Source of the DNA: Campylobacter troglodytis
Lineage (GTDB): Bacteria; Campylobacterota; Campylobacteria; Campylobacterales; Campylobacteraceae
Direction of reading: 5' to 3'
Length of the DNA stretch: 64,000 nucleotides
Assembly (NCBI RefSeq): GCF_006864425.1
Contig: NZ_QHLI01000001.1
Location: 1-64,000 of the forward strand
Made by a program: the position numbers and the translations under genes. The notes below the pieces were generated by a model. It did no database searches and was not told the origin of the DNA. It worked only from the letters and a program-made list of their open reading frames with translations. Below, in pieces: positions 29,548 to 39,836 of the stretch; position 1 is the first letter of the stretch; the number at the start of each line of letters is the position of its first letter.

Positions 29548-30339
29548 CTAAAAATTCACAATGCCCATCTTGCGAAGTAAGCCAAAGCTAGTCATTAAAA
29601 TAGAAAGTGCATAGATACTAAGCATAGCCACTCGGTGAAAGCTAAGCTTCATCCTTTCTAGGATCTTAATTCCCAAATAAACCCCTATAAGAGAGCCAAG
29701 TCCAACGGTTATGCCATATTGAAATACAGTCTCATCTAAAACCCCCTCACGCCAAAAAGATAAGCTTCCAGCCACGCTTGCAAAAAGCACATAAAAAAGG
29801 GATATTCTAGTAACTTGTTTGCTATCATAGCCCAAGAAAAAGCCCAAGATCATAGCGATTTGCACCCCACCTCCTATGCCCAAGGATATGGCAAAAACGC
29901 CCATCACAAGACCAGAGCAGACTAAAACCAGCCTTGTGAAAAACACGCTCACTTGTTTTTGCACTGCTACATTTTTTTTGCCAAAGAAGTATTTAAGAAA
30001 GAAGATAATGCTAACACATAAAAACACAGCAGTTAGGGTAAGATCTGAAAACAAACTTACAATCACCCCACTAAAACTAGCCCCCACAAGCCCACCAAAG
30101 CCCACAAAAAGCCCCTCTTTGACATTTAGGGTCTTCTTTTTGTAGTTAAGATAAGAGCCAAAAACAGAGGAAAAGATCATTTGAATAACGCTTATGGCTA
30201 TGGCATGATGTGAGCTTTCTCCAAGTATGAGGGCAAAGGGGACTATAATCATACCCCCTCCTATGCCAAAAAGCCCTGAGCTAAGCCCTGCTACTATGCC
30301 TATTAAGGCATATGGTAGCTGTGTAAGTAAAACTTCCAT
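29548..30339 (-). CDS. TSUP-family (TauE/SafE) membrane transporter
   Basis: This is a sulfite/sulfonate-exporter-type permease. About eight hydrophobic helices are present in two similar halves, each beginning with a glycine-rich SGLFGIGGGMIIVP / ISLGIGGGVQIAMI motif typical of TauE/SafE. GGGAGGAAAA stands directly before the ATG of MEVLLTQLPYALIG at 30339, so I prefer this over the TTG at 30351. The length (263 aa) is usual. The substrate is unknown. 30352-30965 has no gene, only AT-rich sequence with repeated AACGAAGTTTCTT-like motifs. Confidence 0.88.
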   Translation of the reverse strand: MEVLLTQLPYALIGIVAGLSSGLFGIGGGMIIVPFALILGESSHHAIAISVIQMIFSSVFGSYLNYKKKTLNVKEGLFVGFGGLVGASFSGVIVSLFSDLTLTAVFLCVSIIFFLKYFFGKKNVAVQKQVSVFFTRLVLVCSGLVMGVFAISLGIGGGVQIAMILGFFLGYDSKQVTRISLFYVLFASVAGSLSFWREGVLDETVFQYGITVGLGSLIGVYLGIKILERMKLSFHRVAMLSIYALSILMTSFGLLRKMGIVNF

Positions 30340-30965
30340 TTTTCCTCCCAAAAGGCTGAATTTAAAGGCATAAGGTGCTTTTTAAAAAAGTGTCGATCTT
30401 AGATAAAATTTGTCATTACAAAAAGCTAGGCATTTTCGCAAGAAAGGCTAACAAGCTAAAAGCACAGTTAAAAATTCACGCTTTTGCTTAAAATTTTAAA
30501 GTTTCTTTATCGCAACTTGAATTTTTAAAGTTGCTTTCCCAAAATAGAGCTTTGCAATGACAAAGCAACGCCATCTTTTAAAGCTGGGCATAAATTTGAC
30601 TGAATTTAGGCTTTAATTCAAAGACTGAATTCAAGCTTAAATTCAAGGCTAGTTTCTTAAGCTATGTCTTGTTAAGCCTCAAACAAAGCATCCTAAATAT
30701 AATTTCTTTGCAAAACGAAGTTTCTTATCAAAGCAAGGTTTCTTTGAAAAAAGAAAAGTCTTTATGAAACAAGCCTTCTTTAAAAAGCAAAAGTTCTTTT
30801 GAATTTAAGATCTATTTAGCAAGTGCGTTTATTTTAAGCTTTAATACCTTGCCAACAAGCAAAACACAAGTTTTGCAAAAGCCAAACAAAGTGAATTTAT
30901 AAGGCTTTTTAAGAAGAAAGCCTTTAAATTCAGCTTAAATTTAGCCTCTCTAAAAGCTTGAAAAT

Positions 30966-31241
30966 TTAACTTTTATCTCTTATTTTAAGCTCACTTACAA
31001 GCTTAGCGTAGCGGTTATAATCTCTTCTTTTAAGATAGGCTAAAAGCCTCTTTCTTTGCCCTACAAGCTTTAAAAGTCCAAGCCTTGATGAAAAATCCTT
31101 GCTGTAAATTTTAAGATGTTCTGTAAGATCGCTTATCCTAGCACTAAGTAGGGCAATTTGCACCTCAGCTGAGCCTGTATCTCCTTCTTTCCTAGCGAAT
31201 TTCGCAACTATAGCAGCCTTTTTAGCCGAATCCAAAGCCAT
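30966..31241 (-). CDS. rpsO: 30S ribosomal protein S15
   Basis: S15 binds the central domain of 16S rRNA. The 91-aa product contains EGDTGSAEVQIALLSARISDL, KDFSSRLGLLKLVGQRKRLL and AYLKRRDYNRY, the S15 signature. An AGGAGG site lies in the complement just upstream of the ATG. It is divergent from polA, and the 120 bp between them hold both promoters. Confidence 0.97.
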   Translation of the reverse strand: MALDSAKKAAIVAKFARKEGDTGSAEVQIALLSARISDLTEHLKIYSKDFSSRLGLLKLVGQRKRLLAYLKRRDYNRYAKLVSELKIRDKS

Positions 31242-31325
31242 TTTAGACCTCCTGATTGGTATAAATTAAAAGGCACATTATAGCAAAAATTCAGCCTCTA
31301 AGCTAAAAATATGCAAATTTTTTGC

Positions 31326-31331
31326 TATAAT
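31326..31331 (+). promoter_or_regulatory. Sigma70 -10 box of polA
   Basis: TATAAT preceded by TTGC lies 31 bases upstream of the GTG start. Confidence 0.6.
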
Positions 31332-31361
31332 ATCTCTTTATTTTAAGGCAAAGAAGATACA

Positions 31362-33995
31362 GTGAAAACCCTAACCATCATCGATACCTTCGGCTTTTTT
31401 TTCAAACTTTTTTATGGGGTAAAGAGCTTAAAGACTAGTTCTGGTAAGCCTAGTTCTATGGTAAGTGGCTTTTTAAACTTCGTTTACTCCCTAAAAAAAG
31501 AGCTTAAAAGCGATTATTTGATATTTGCCCTTGATAGCAAGGGCAAGACCTTTCGATCTCAAATTGATCCAAACTACAAAAGCAACCGACAAACCCCACC
31601 AGATGAGCTTTTAGAGCAAATTCCTGTATGTATAAATGCGATCAACAAAATGGGACTTTGTTCCTATTCAAAGGAAGGCTACGAGGCAGATGACATCATA
31701 GCCTCTGTGGTTAATTTTTGCAAAAACAAGGAGATCTTTGTCCGCATTGTAACTCACGATAAGGATCTTTATCAGCTAATAAAAGATGGCAAGGTTAGCA
31801 TTTATAGCCCCATTTCTAAAAAAGATTACAACGAAGCAGCTTGCATAGAAAAACACGGGGTTAAGCCCTCTCAAATAAAAGACTTTTTAGCACTTTGTGG
31901 AGATAGTGCAGATAACATACCAGGTGTGAAAGGCATTGGAGCAAAGGGGGCTAAAACCCTGCTAGATGAATATGAAAGCTTGGAGGGCATTTATGAGAAT
32001 TTGCTTTTAATTCGCAATGAAAGAACAAAAAATCTACTAGCCCAAGGCAGGGAAAATGCCTTTTTAAGCCAAAAATTAATAAACCTATATGACACGCTTG
32101 AGGTGTCAAGTTTGCTTGAAGGGGCTGAATTTAAAGATGAGGAGCCTCTTTTAAAGGTGCTTGATCTTTTGCAAGATTACGAGTTAAAGACGCTTTTAAA
32201 CAAAGTAAAGCCTAAAAACAAGGATAAAATTTTAGGCTTTAAGGCAAGGTTAATCAGCGATGAAAACGAGCTTTTCACTCTCTTGCAAGGACTTGATGAG
32301 AATAAGATCATAGCCTTTGACACAGAGACCACAGGACTTGAAGCAAATGCTGATATAGTAGGCTTTTCCTTTGCCTTAAATGAAGAAGAAGCTTATTATG
32401 CCCCAATTGCACACAGCTACATAGGTGTAGGCAAACAGCTTTCAAAAGAGGCGGCAAAAAGGGCTATAGAGCTTATTTTCAAGGGCTTTGTGGTGGGGCA
32501 TAATCTTAAATTTGATTTTAAAATCGTGCAGAATAATTTTGGACTGCAAATACCTGCAAACTTTGCTGACACTATGATTTTAGCCTGGCTTTTAAACCCT
32601 AGCAAGCGCGTAAATATGGATAATTTAGCAAAAAGGCTTTTTGATTATGAATGCATAAAATTTGAGCAAGTTGTGCCAAAGGGTGCAAATTTCGCAGCCG
32701 TACCCCTTGAAAATGCCACAAAATATGCAGCAGAGGATGCTTACATAACTTTAAGATTTTATCTTTATTTTGTCAAAGAGCTTGAAAAGCCACTTTTAGA
32801 ACTAGCCAGTAAGCTTGAATTTCCTTTCATAAAGATCATTATGGATATGGAAAAAAATGGCATCAAGCTTGATACAGTGCGTTTAAATGAGCTTATGGGA
32901 CACTTTTCAAAGGATATAAGAACGCTTAGCGATGAAATTTATGCCCTTGTGGATGAAAAATTTAATATAAATTCTCCCAAACAAGTAGGCGATATTTTGT
33001 TTGTAAAATTAGGCTTACCAAGTGGTAAAAAAGGCAAGAGTGAGCTTTTATCCACTGATGAAAGGGTGCTAAATGAGCTAATTGACAAGCACCCTGTGGT
33101 GCCAAAACTTCTTGATTATAGAGAACTTGCCAAGCTTTATTCAACCTACTGTGAGCCTCTTTTAAAACTAGCTAAAAAGGATGAAAACTCACGCATTTAC
33201 TCAAATTTTATACAAACAGGGACGGCAACTGGAAGACTGGCAAGTAAGGATCCAAATTTACAAAATATCCCAGCTCACGGACAATATGCCAAAGATTATA
33301 AATCTTGCTTTGTAGCCCAGGAGGGCTTTAGCTTTTTAAGCCTTGATTACTCACAAATTGAGCTTAGAATGCTTGCACATTTTAGCGAGGATGAAAAGCT
33401 CTTGCAAGCCTTTGCAGAGGGGGCTGACATACACGCAAGAACTGCTGTGATGATCTTTGGGGAAAGTAATTACGAGACAAGAAGTATAGCTAAAAGCATA
33501 AATTTTGGGCTAATTTATGGAATGGGCTTTAAATCTTTAAGTGCAAATTTAAAAATAGAACCAAGCCTTGCAAAGTCTTATATAGAGAAGTATTTTAGCA
33601 ATTTTACAAGCATAAAGCAGTATTTTGAAAGGGTTAAAAACGAGGCATATAAAAATGGCTTTGTTGAAACGCTCTTAGGGCGAAAGAGGTATTTTGACTT
33701 TGAAAATGCAAGTGCTATGATCAAGGCTTCTTATGAGAGAGAAAGTGTGAATTCTATCTTACAAGGCTCAGCTGCTGATGTGATAAAACTTGCTATGCTT
33801 GAAATTTCGCCACTCTTAGATGAAAACAAAAGGCTGATCTTGCAAATTCACGATGAGCTGATCTTTGAGGTTAAAGATGAAATGATAGAAAATTTTGCAA
33901 AAAATTCACAAGATTGTATGGAAAATGTGGTAAAATTAAGGCTAAATTTAAAAACAAGCTCAAGCATAGCCAAGAATTTAGCCAAGTTAAAATAA
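31362..33995 (+). CDS. polA: DNA polymerase I
   Basis: The polymerase acts in Okazaki-fragment processing and repair. The GTG start is at 31362. Residues 1-290 form the 5' nuclease (GYEADDIIASV, CGDSADNIPGVKGIGAKGA). Residues 305-480 are the 3'-5' exonuclease with apparently intact motifs FDTETTGL, GHNLKFDFKI and YAAEDAYITL. The rest is the polymerase (TGRLASKDPNLQNIP, LDYSQIELRMLAHFS, AKSINFGLIYGMG, LQIHDELIFEV). At 877 aa it is full length. motA follows after a short gap, an order I recall from C. jejuni. Confidence 0.97.
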   Translation: MKTLTIIDTFGFFFKLFYGVKSLKTSSGKPSSMVSGFLNFVYSLKKELKSDYLIFALDSKGKTFRSQIDPNYKSNRQTPPDELLEQIPVCINAINKMGLCSYSKEGYEADDIIASVVNFCKNKEIFVRIVTHDKDLYQLIKDGKVSIYSPISKKDYNEAACIEKHGVKPSQIKDFLALCGDSADNIPGVKGIGAKGAKTLLDEYESLEGIYENLLLIRNERTKNLLAQGRENAFLSQKLINLYDTLEVSSLLEGAEFKDEEPLLKVLDLLQDYELKTLLNKVKPKNKDKILGFKARLISDENELFTLLQGLDENKIIAFDTETTGLEANADIVGFSFALNEEEAYYAPIAHSYIGVGKQLSKEAAKRAIELIFKGFVVGHNLKFDFKIVQNNFGLQIPANFADTMILAWLLNPSKRVNMDNLAKRLFDYECIKFEQVVPKGANFAAVPLENATKYAAEDAYITLRFYLYFVKELEKPLLELASKLEFPFIKIIMDMEKNGIKLDTVRLNELMGHFSKDIRTLSDEIYALVDEKFNINSPKQVGDILFVKLGLPSGKKGKSELLSTDERVLNELIDKHPVVPKLLDYRELAKLYSTYCEPLLKLAKKDENSRIYSNFIQTGTATGRLASKDPNLQNIPAHGQYAKDYKSCFVAQEGFSFLSLDYSQIELRMLAHFSEDEKLLQAFAEGADIHARTAVMIFGESNYETRSIAKSINFGLIYGMGFKSLSANLKIEPSLAKSYIEKYFSNFTSIKQYFERVKNEAYKNGFVETLLGRKRYFDFENASAMIKASYERESVNSILQGSAADVIKLAMLEISPLLDENKRLILQIHDELIFEVKDEMIENFAKNSQDCMENVVKLRLNLKTSSSIAKNLAKLK

Positions 33996-34055
33996 GGCTT
34001 TTTATGAAATTTTAAAGCAAATTGAGCTTGAATTTAAATAAAACAAGGAGTAAAA

Positions 34056-34829
34056 ATGGATTTAACGACCATACTGGGAATGATCTTAGCAACTGCAAGT
34101 ATCTCTGTGGGGGACATTATGGAGGGTGGAAACCCCTTGCATGTTATACATGTTAGCTCCTTGCTCATTGTGATTCCAACTGCTGGCTTTTGTGCTATGA
34201 CAGCAACCCACAAAAGTGCGGTAAAAGCAGCCTTCAAAGAGCTTAAAATAGCCTTTACAGGAGCAAAGGTGAATTTGCCTGAACTAATAGCTCAGCTTGT
34301 GGATTTTTCAACCATAGCAAGAAGAGATGGGCTTTTGGCTTTGGAAGGAAAGACAGGTGAGATAGAAAATGAGTTTTTGAAAAGTGCCTTGATGATGCTA
34401 GTTGATGGAAAAAGCTTTGATGAGATTAAAGATTCTATGGAAATTCAAACAGAGGAGCTTGAAGAGCATTATAAGGAGGCGGCTGAGTATTGGCTTCGCT
34501 TTGGCGAGACCTGCCCTACGATGGGGCTTGTTGGAGCGGTGATGGGGCTTATGCTAGCACTTCAAAAGCTTGATAATCCGCAAGAAATGGCACTTGGTAT
34601 AGCAGGTGCTTTTACTGCGACGGTTACTGGGATTTTTGGTTGTTATGCCCTTTTTGCACCCTGGGGCAATAAGATGAAAGCAAATGGAATGGAGCTTGTA
34701 AAAGAACAAAGGGTTATAACAGAGGGCATAAAGAGCATAGCTGAGGGGGCTAATCCTAGGGACTTAGAGGCTAAGCTTTTTAATTTCTTGCCTCATGGGG
34801 CTGTGAAGATTTCTCAGTTTGATAAATAA
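34056..34829 (+). CDS. motA: Flagellar motor stator protein MotA
   Basis: MotA forms the proton channel of the flagellar stator with MotB. The 257-aa product has four membrane segments. The typical MotA pair near the C-terminus is GETCPTMGLVGAVMGLMLAL and MALGIAGAFTATVTGIFGCY, and the charged cytoplasmic loop includes FSTIARRDGLLALE. An AAGGAG site lies 8 bases before the ATG. Its partner motB is 1.2 kb downstream rather than adjacent, which is unusual. Confidence 0.96.
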   Translation: MDLTTILGMILATASISVGDIMEGGNPLHVIHVSSLLIVIPTAGFCAMTATHKSAVKAAFKELKIAFTGAKVNLPELIAQLVDFSTIARRDGLLALEGKTGEIENEFLKSALMMLVDGKSFDEIKDSMEIQTEELEEHYKEAAEYWLRFGETCPTMGLVGAVMGLMLALQKLDNPQEMALGIAGAFTATVTGIFGCYALFAPWGNKMKANGMELVKEQRVITEGIKSIAEGANPRDLEAKLFNFLPHGAVKISQFDK

Positions 34830-36032
34830 AAATTGATGTTTAAAATTGCCTTGTGGAGTTTTTTGAATTTTAGATATTTTTTGGGCTTGAATTTGTTTTG
34901 ATTTTGGCATTTCTCGCAATTTTGCGATAAAGTGCTTTTGCGAAACTTGATAGACTAGTATATCTTATCTATGTCCCACAAAAGCACTTTCAAAAATACT
35001 TCGTGCGTAGAAATGCTTTATTTTAAATGTTTTTATGTTGAGCTTTGTAATTTTTTAGATCTTTTTTATAAAAAATTCAAGCAAGATGTGAATTTTTGCT
35101 TTTGTTTTGGCGTTTGTAGTGTTGAGTTTTTTATGAATTTTTAATTAAAAAAGCTATCTTGTGAAGTATGCGGTGATACTTCAAAAAGTGTGATAAAATC
35201 GCCACTTGTAAGTGAGGCAAAATCCCTTGCAAGTTAAAACTGCAGACAAGGTTCCTACCTTTCGGAGAACTTATGTGGATGGGTCGTCATTATGAAAGGA
35301 CAAAGTCGGCGTTGCAGCTAGAATGTAGCGGTTTTGCCTAGCAAAAATGTCTTAGCAAAAGCGTAGCACGAAGCAAGATACAAATTCACGCAAAGCTTGA
35401 ATTTTCGCAATTCGTTGTCAGTAGTCCATATTCTGCACTCCCTTGCAAAGATGGTTTGGGGGTGGGTAAGCTTGCTTGAATTTAAATTCACAAGGTAGTT
35501 AATCCGTTCGGATTATGGAATAGTGAAAACAAAATAAGAGCTTTTTTTGCAAAGTAAATTCGTGTAAAATTAAAATCTATTTTTTATTTTTCGTAGTCTG
35601 TGTTTTGTATGCACTTTAATATTTTTTTAACAAAAAATTCAAGCAAAGCGTAAATTTTCGCTTTATTTTAAGCGTTTGCTTTTAATTTTTTCGCAAAATT
35701 CGTAGCTAATGTTTGAAAGTCCCTCCCTTGCGAAGGGTTTTACTTTGCAAGGCTTACAACCCATTGGGTGGGTCATCATTATGAAAGGGCAAAGTCGGTT
35801 TGGCAATACAAATTCAAGCAAAGCTTGAATTTACGTAATTCGTTGTCAGTCATTTGTATTCTGCATTCCCTTGCGGAGGGGTTTGCTTCGATGCACTAAT
35901 AATTCTTTGAGTTGATGTTTTGCGTAGCAACAAGCTAAATTCAAGCAAAGCGTGAATTCTCACTTTGCTTTTGTCATTTTTGAAGTTGAATTTATAAAAA
36001 GTTTGAAGTTAAACTTATAAAAAGGAGCTAAG
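34830..36032. repeat. Repeat-filled spacer between motA and motB
   Basis: No protein gene is supported. Inverted repeat AAAGTGCTTTTG/CAAAAGCACTTT lies at 34929-34940 and 34979-34990. A hairpin GAAGTAT...ATACTTC lies at 35163-35182. Two diverged direct copies of one unit lie at about 35231-35480 and 35731-35900. They share GTCATTATGAAAGG and AAAGTCGG near 35290 and 35775, and AATTCGTTGTCAGT near 35408 and 35838. The first copy contains an extra piece with GCGTAGCACGAAGCAA, like the IS hairpin inserts. Perfect palindrome AAATTCAAGC/GCTTGAATTT lies at 35810-35832. Confidence 0.7.
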
Positions 36033-36782
36033 ATGGCTAAACATAAATGTCCTGAGTGTCCAGCGGGTGAGAAATGGGCTGTTCCATATGCTGACTTTTT
36101 GTCCTTATTACTTGCGCTTTTTATCGCACTTTGGGCGATAAGTGAGAGTAATCCTTCCAAAACAGAAGCCCTAAAAACAGAGTTCATTAAAATTTTTGAT
36201 TTTACCCCAAGTCAAACAGTACAAGAAGATAGTGCCAATCAGCAACGTTTCAAAGGAGCCTCCAGAAATCCTCAAGAACAAGAGGAACTTGAAGCCTTAA
36301 AAAGCCTCACAGCCTCCCAACAACAAACCATCCAAAAGCTAAAACAAGCCCTAGATCAAAGCGAAAATCAAGTAGCCTTGCAGCTTCCTGCTAGGGTTGA
36401 ATTTGACAGAGGAAGTGCTGAGATCAAATCAAGCGATGTGCAAGATTTTTTAAAATACATGGTCGAGTTTTCATTAAGGCTTCCTAGCACAGTGCAAATT
36501 GAAATAAGAGGCTATACAGATAATAGCGACACAGCCTCAAATAGCTTTAATCTAGGCTATGATAGGGCTAAGAGCGTGGCTGATTATTTCATAAGTGGGG
36601 GTGTGAGCGTTAAAAATATCAGCATAAAAAGCTATGGTTTAAACTCGCCCTTAGAAAATAACGATGCAAACTCACTTAGAAACAATAGGGCTGAAATTTT
36701 TTACAAGATAGAAACCACAGATCAGCAAACTCAAAGATCGGTCTTAGAGAATTTAAATCAATTTGAGGGCAATGTAGAATAG
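36033..36782 (+). CDS. motB: Flagellar motor stator protein MotB
   Basis: MotB anchors the stator to peptidoglycan and carries the proton-binding Asp. The 249-aa product has the short N-terminus, one membrane helix with the Asp in VPYADFLSLLLALFIALWAI, and a C-terminal OmpA-like domain (VEFDRGSAEIKSS, IEIRGYTDNSDTASNSFNLGYDRAKSVADYF). AAAAAGGAGCTAAG precedes the ATG. Because motA is 1.2 kb away, an independent promoter or a long leader is needed. Confidence 0.96.
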   Translation: MAKHKCPECPAGEKWAVPYADFLSLLLALFIALWAISESNPSKTEALKTEFIKIFDFTPSQTVQEDSANQQRFKGASRNPQEQEELEALKSLTASQQQTIQKLKQALDQSENQVALQLPARVEFDRGSAEIKSSDVQDFLKYMVEFSLRLPSTVQIEIRGYTDNSDTASNSFNLGYDRAKSVADYFISGGVSVKNISIKSYGLNSPLENNDANSLRNNRAEIFYKIETTDQQTQRSVLENLNQFEGNVE

Positions 36783-36910
36783 CTAGCCCCAAAAATGATT
36801 ATCTTAGCGTTTATAAATTTTAAGCTCACTTATACTTGATGGCTTGAAATTTAGCCTTTTTGCAAAAAAGCATATATTTGTCATTTTAAGCCTCGTGTAA
36901 AAGAGGCTTA

Positions 36911-36938
36911 AAAAATTCAAGCAAAAGCTTGAATTTTT
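36911..36938 (+). terminator. Perfect 12-bp hairpin after motB
   Basis: AAAAATTCAAGC (36911-36922), loop AAAA, then GCTTGAATTTTT (36927-36938) and a further T-rich stretch. It lies about 130 bp after motB and belongs to the AATTCAAGC palindrome family. Confidence 0.55.
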
Positions 36939-37104
36939 ATAATTTTAATTTGTGAAATGTTGTTGCTAAAATGCCTAGTTTCTTATCAAATGACAAAGAT
37001 GGCATTTTGTCTAAGATAAATCTTGTTTTAAAAAACCTAGTCTTAATAAAATTTTAGCTTTAATTAAGCTTGGTTTAAGATGCTGGGATTTTTTATTAAT
37101 TTTA

Positions 37105-37745
37105 GGCTTAATTAAACTTAACAAGATTTTCTCTTATCAATTTTAATAAATGGCTCAAGATACTTTAATAGGATTTTGGCTTATCAATTTTAGTAAATTT
37201 TGATGAGAATTTTGTCCTAAATTTTTCACATTCATTTTATTTCCTTTAAGTAATGGATAAAATTGTTAGACATTAAATTTGACTAAACGAAACTTCGCAA
37301 ACTTCTACTACACAGTTGCGAGTGTGTAACACGAAGCAAAAAAGTTCACAATTTCGTTTATGTGCTTGTTTTCTTTGCAAACTAGTTTTCACTATGTTTT
37401 ACAAGATCTTGTGCCTTTGCTCTTTGCTTTACGAAGTTGCAAGCCTAGCGTTGCAAAAAATCCACTAATACTTCATAGGCTTTGAAACACTCCTATAAAT
37501 CTCAGTTTTGCCAAGCTTTTCAAATTTTCATATAATCCACAGTAACTCAGCCGTCAAACAATACTTTACAATCTGCGTTCAAACGCAACAGTTTCACTAC
37601 AACATTCCTTCTCGCAAAGGGACAAGTAACACGAGCAAAACACAGACATTTTGCGATTAGCTCAACGCACACTCTTAGCTCACAATTTTTTGTCCCTTGT
37701 GTTACACAGTTTAAATTCAAGGAAAAAAAACTTTCCTTAATTTCA
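37105..37745 (-). mobile_element. Decayed IS1595-type element with three hairpin inserts
   Basis: A truncated right end (GGCTTAATTAAACTTAAC at 37105-37149) is followed by a second right end at 37152 (GGCTCAAGATACTTTAAT). Degenerate transposase sequence on the minus strand follows. Inserts lie at 37303-37339, 37423-37456 and 37609-37637, at the same TTT/GG points as in other copies. The double right-end arrangement matches 1064/1154. 36939-37104 and 37746-38152 hold no intact gene. Confidence 0.65.
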
Positions 37746-38152
37746 AACTCATCTTTAGTTTTCTAAACAAATTTATCCTTGCTAGTTTTTTAAACAAGCT
37801 TCGTTTTGCTGATTTTTCACATTATTTAAGGATTAAAATATGAATTTGACGCAAAATTATATTTCCGCAAACACGAGGCATTTGACAAAATTCAGCAATT
37901 TTATTTGAATTTAAATTAAGAGCTTTTTGAAAAAGAAGATGCATTAGGTAGAAACATACTTCAAAATTACCCTAACTTAGATCTGCTAAATTCACAAATT
38001 AAGCCTTGTTGTTTCACATACATTAGCTTAAAATTGATTTAAGCTTAATTGAATCTATTTTTCATAAACAGTAACTTAAAAAAACACTTTGCTTTAAATT
38101 TAGAAAAAAGCTACGCGCAAAAATTCACAGTTGATTTAATCTTAAATTTAAG

Positions 38153-39229
38153 CTATCTCAAACGACTTGCAAATTTTTTCTTGTTTGAGGTATAAACAAA
38201 GCTTAATACCTCAGCCACAGCCTTAAAAAGCTCCTTTGGTATAAGCTCACCCACCTCGCAACTTTTATAAAGCTCTCTTGCTAGGCTTGGATTTTCATAA
38301 ACCAAGACGCTATTTTCATAGGCTAATTCCTTGATTTTTAGGGCTAAAAAATCCACCCCCTTTGCCAAAACCTTAGGGGCAGCTTCCTTGGTATTATCAT
38401 AACGCAAGGCTATGGCGTAGTGGGTTGGGTTGGTAATTACCACGTCAGCACCTGCTACGTCTTGAACCATCCTTCTTCTTGCTGCTTCCATTTGTAAGCG
38501 GCGAATTCTCCCCTTAACCTGAGGATCTCCTTCCATTTGCTTATATTCATCCTTTACTTCTTGTTTGCTCATTCTCAAGGACTTAAAATACTGAAAGCGA
38601 ACCAGCAAAAGATCAAGTAGCCCAATGCCAAGAAAGGCTATGATAACCACAGCAGCAAGGATGATGGCCTTTTCTTTAAACCAGGCTAACTGATCTGCTA
38701 TGGCAAAAAGCTCCACCTTTGGAAGCTCTCTCATAAAGCTTAATAAAAACACAAAGGCTATGCTAAAAACAACCCCCACCTTCAGCACTATTTTCACAGC
38801 CTCTATGGCCTTTTTCATTGAAAAAAGATTTTTTAAGCCCTTGATGAAATTAATCTTATTAAGATCTGGGGTGATGGGCTTTGTGGTAAAGATAAAGCCA
38901 AATTGCATTAAATTTCCCAAGATACCTGCTATCATAATGCTTAAAACTATAGGCAAAAGCATAATTAAAACCTCTGTAACTGTTTTTATGGTGATAGCTT
39001 GTAGGATTTTAAGATCAAGCTCAACGCCTATTAGCCCTTGATAATAGCGATATAAATTTATGATTCTTTCTGACAAAAAGCCTATCATAAAAAGCACCAC
39101 AACAAAGGCTACTATGAGAGTAAGCACAGCAGAGGCATCTTGGGACTTAGGCACATTGCCATCCCTTCTTGCATCTGCTATTTTTTTACTCGTGGCTTCT
39201 TCGGTTTTTTCTTGATCCTCTGCTGCCAT
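38153..39229 (-). CDS. flhB: Flagellar type III export switch protein FlhB
   Basis: FlhB sets substrate specificity of flagellar export. The 358-aa protein starts MAAEDQEKTEEATSKKIADA and has four membrane helices (about 30-210). The autocleavage motif NPTH is in VVITNPTHYAIALRYD (about 265-275). The C-terminal cytoplasmic domain FlhB-C is complete. It is convergent with motA/motB, as I recall for C. jejuni. Confidence 0.97.
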   Translation of the reverse strand: MAAEDQEKTEEATSKKIADARRDGNVPKSQDASAVLTLIVAFVVVLFMIGFLSERIINLYRYYQGLIGVELDLKILQAITIKTVTEVLIMLLPIVLSIMIAGILGNLMQFGFIFTTKPITPDLNKINFIKGLKNLFSMKKAIEAVKIVLKVGVVFSIAFVFLLSFMRELPKVELFAIADQLAWFKEKAIILAAVVIIAFLGIGLLDLLLVRFQYFKSLRMSKQEVKDEYKQMEGDPQVKGRIRRLQMEAARRRMVQDVAGADVVITNPTHYAIALRYDNTKEAAPKVLAKGVDFLALKIKELAYENSVLVYENPSLARELYKSCEVGELIPKELFKAVAEVLSFVYTSNKKKFASRLR

Positions 39230-39278
39230 TTAGCTCCCTTTGATGAAAAGTTAAAATTTTAAAAACACTAAGAATTTA

Positions 39279-39345
39279 GGCTTAATTAAACTTAATTTTA
39301 TCTTATCAGTTGAAAGAAAATTCAATAAAGATCTTATTTAAATTC
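39279..39345 (-). mobile_element. Isolated alternative right end of the IS1595-type family
   Basis: GGCTTAATTAAACTTAATTT and the following TTATCAGTTGAAAG match the right ends at 37105 and 60983 without attached transposase. Confidence 0.4.
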
Positions 39346-39581
39346 TTGCCATTATATCTAAATTCTATTTTTAAAGTAAGGGGCAATTTTTCTTTGTGCT
39401 ATGAATTTTAGCTAGGTAAAATTCACAAAGACATTTTGTAGCTGTAAGCTTGTAAAACAAGGTCAAAAAATTCTCTATTTTGCCGATCTTTATTTACAAA
39501 CTAAGTTTTGTTTGATCTTGTAAGTAGCTTTTGCTTTTTCTTGTAAATTTATGGGTGCAAGGAAGTGAGCTTGATGTTTTT

Positions 39582-39724
39582 GGCGATTGATACTTTTAGC
39601 TGATACACTTAGATCTAAAAGCAAAGAAACTTAATTTAGATCTAAGATCAAGCTTAAAAATAAAATTTTGTTAAAATGGCTTATGAAAACTCCTAACTCA
39701 TTTTAGCTAAAAGCATCGATAACC
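39582..39724 (+). mobile_element. 143-bp MITE-like derivative of the IS1595 element
   Basis: The left end GGCGATTGATACTTTTAGCT (39582-39601) and the right end TTAGCTAAAAGCATCGATAACC (to 39724) match those of the 746-bp element. About 40 bases next to the right end are also shared (AAAATTTTGTTAAAATGGCT). The internal 600 bp are missing. It has no coding capacity and could be mobilised only in trans. Confidence 0.7.
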
Positions 39725-39836
39725 TTTTAAATTTATCCTTATGGATTAAAAACAAACTTTGTTTTTTTATAGTTTATTGATTAAAAATTCTATGATTTAA
39801 GTTTGATTGAGATATGAATTTGGACAAAGCGTAAAT

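Noticed and set aside
35231-35900. CRISPR array between motA and motB
   Set aside because: Only two diverged copies of a long unit exist, without regular short repeats, spacers or cas genes.
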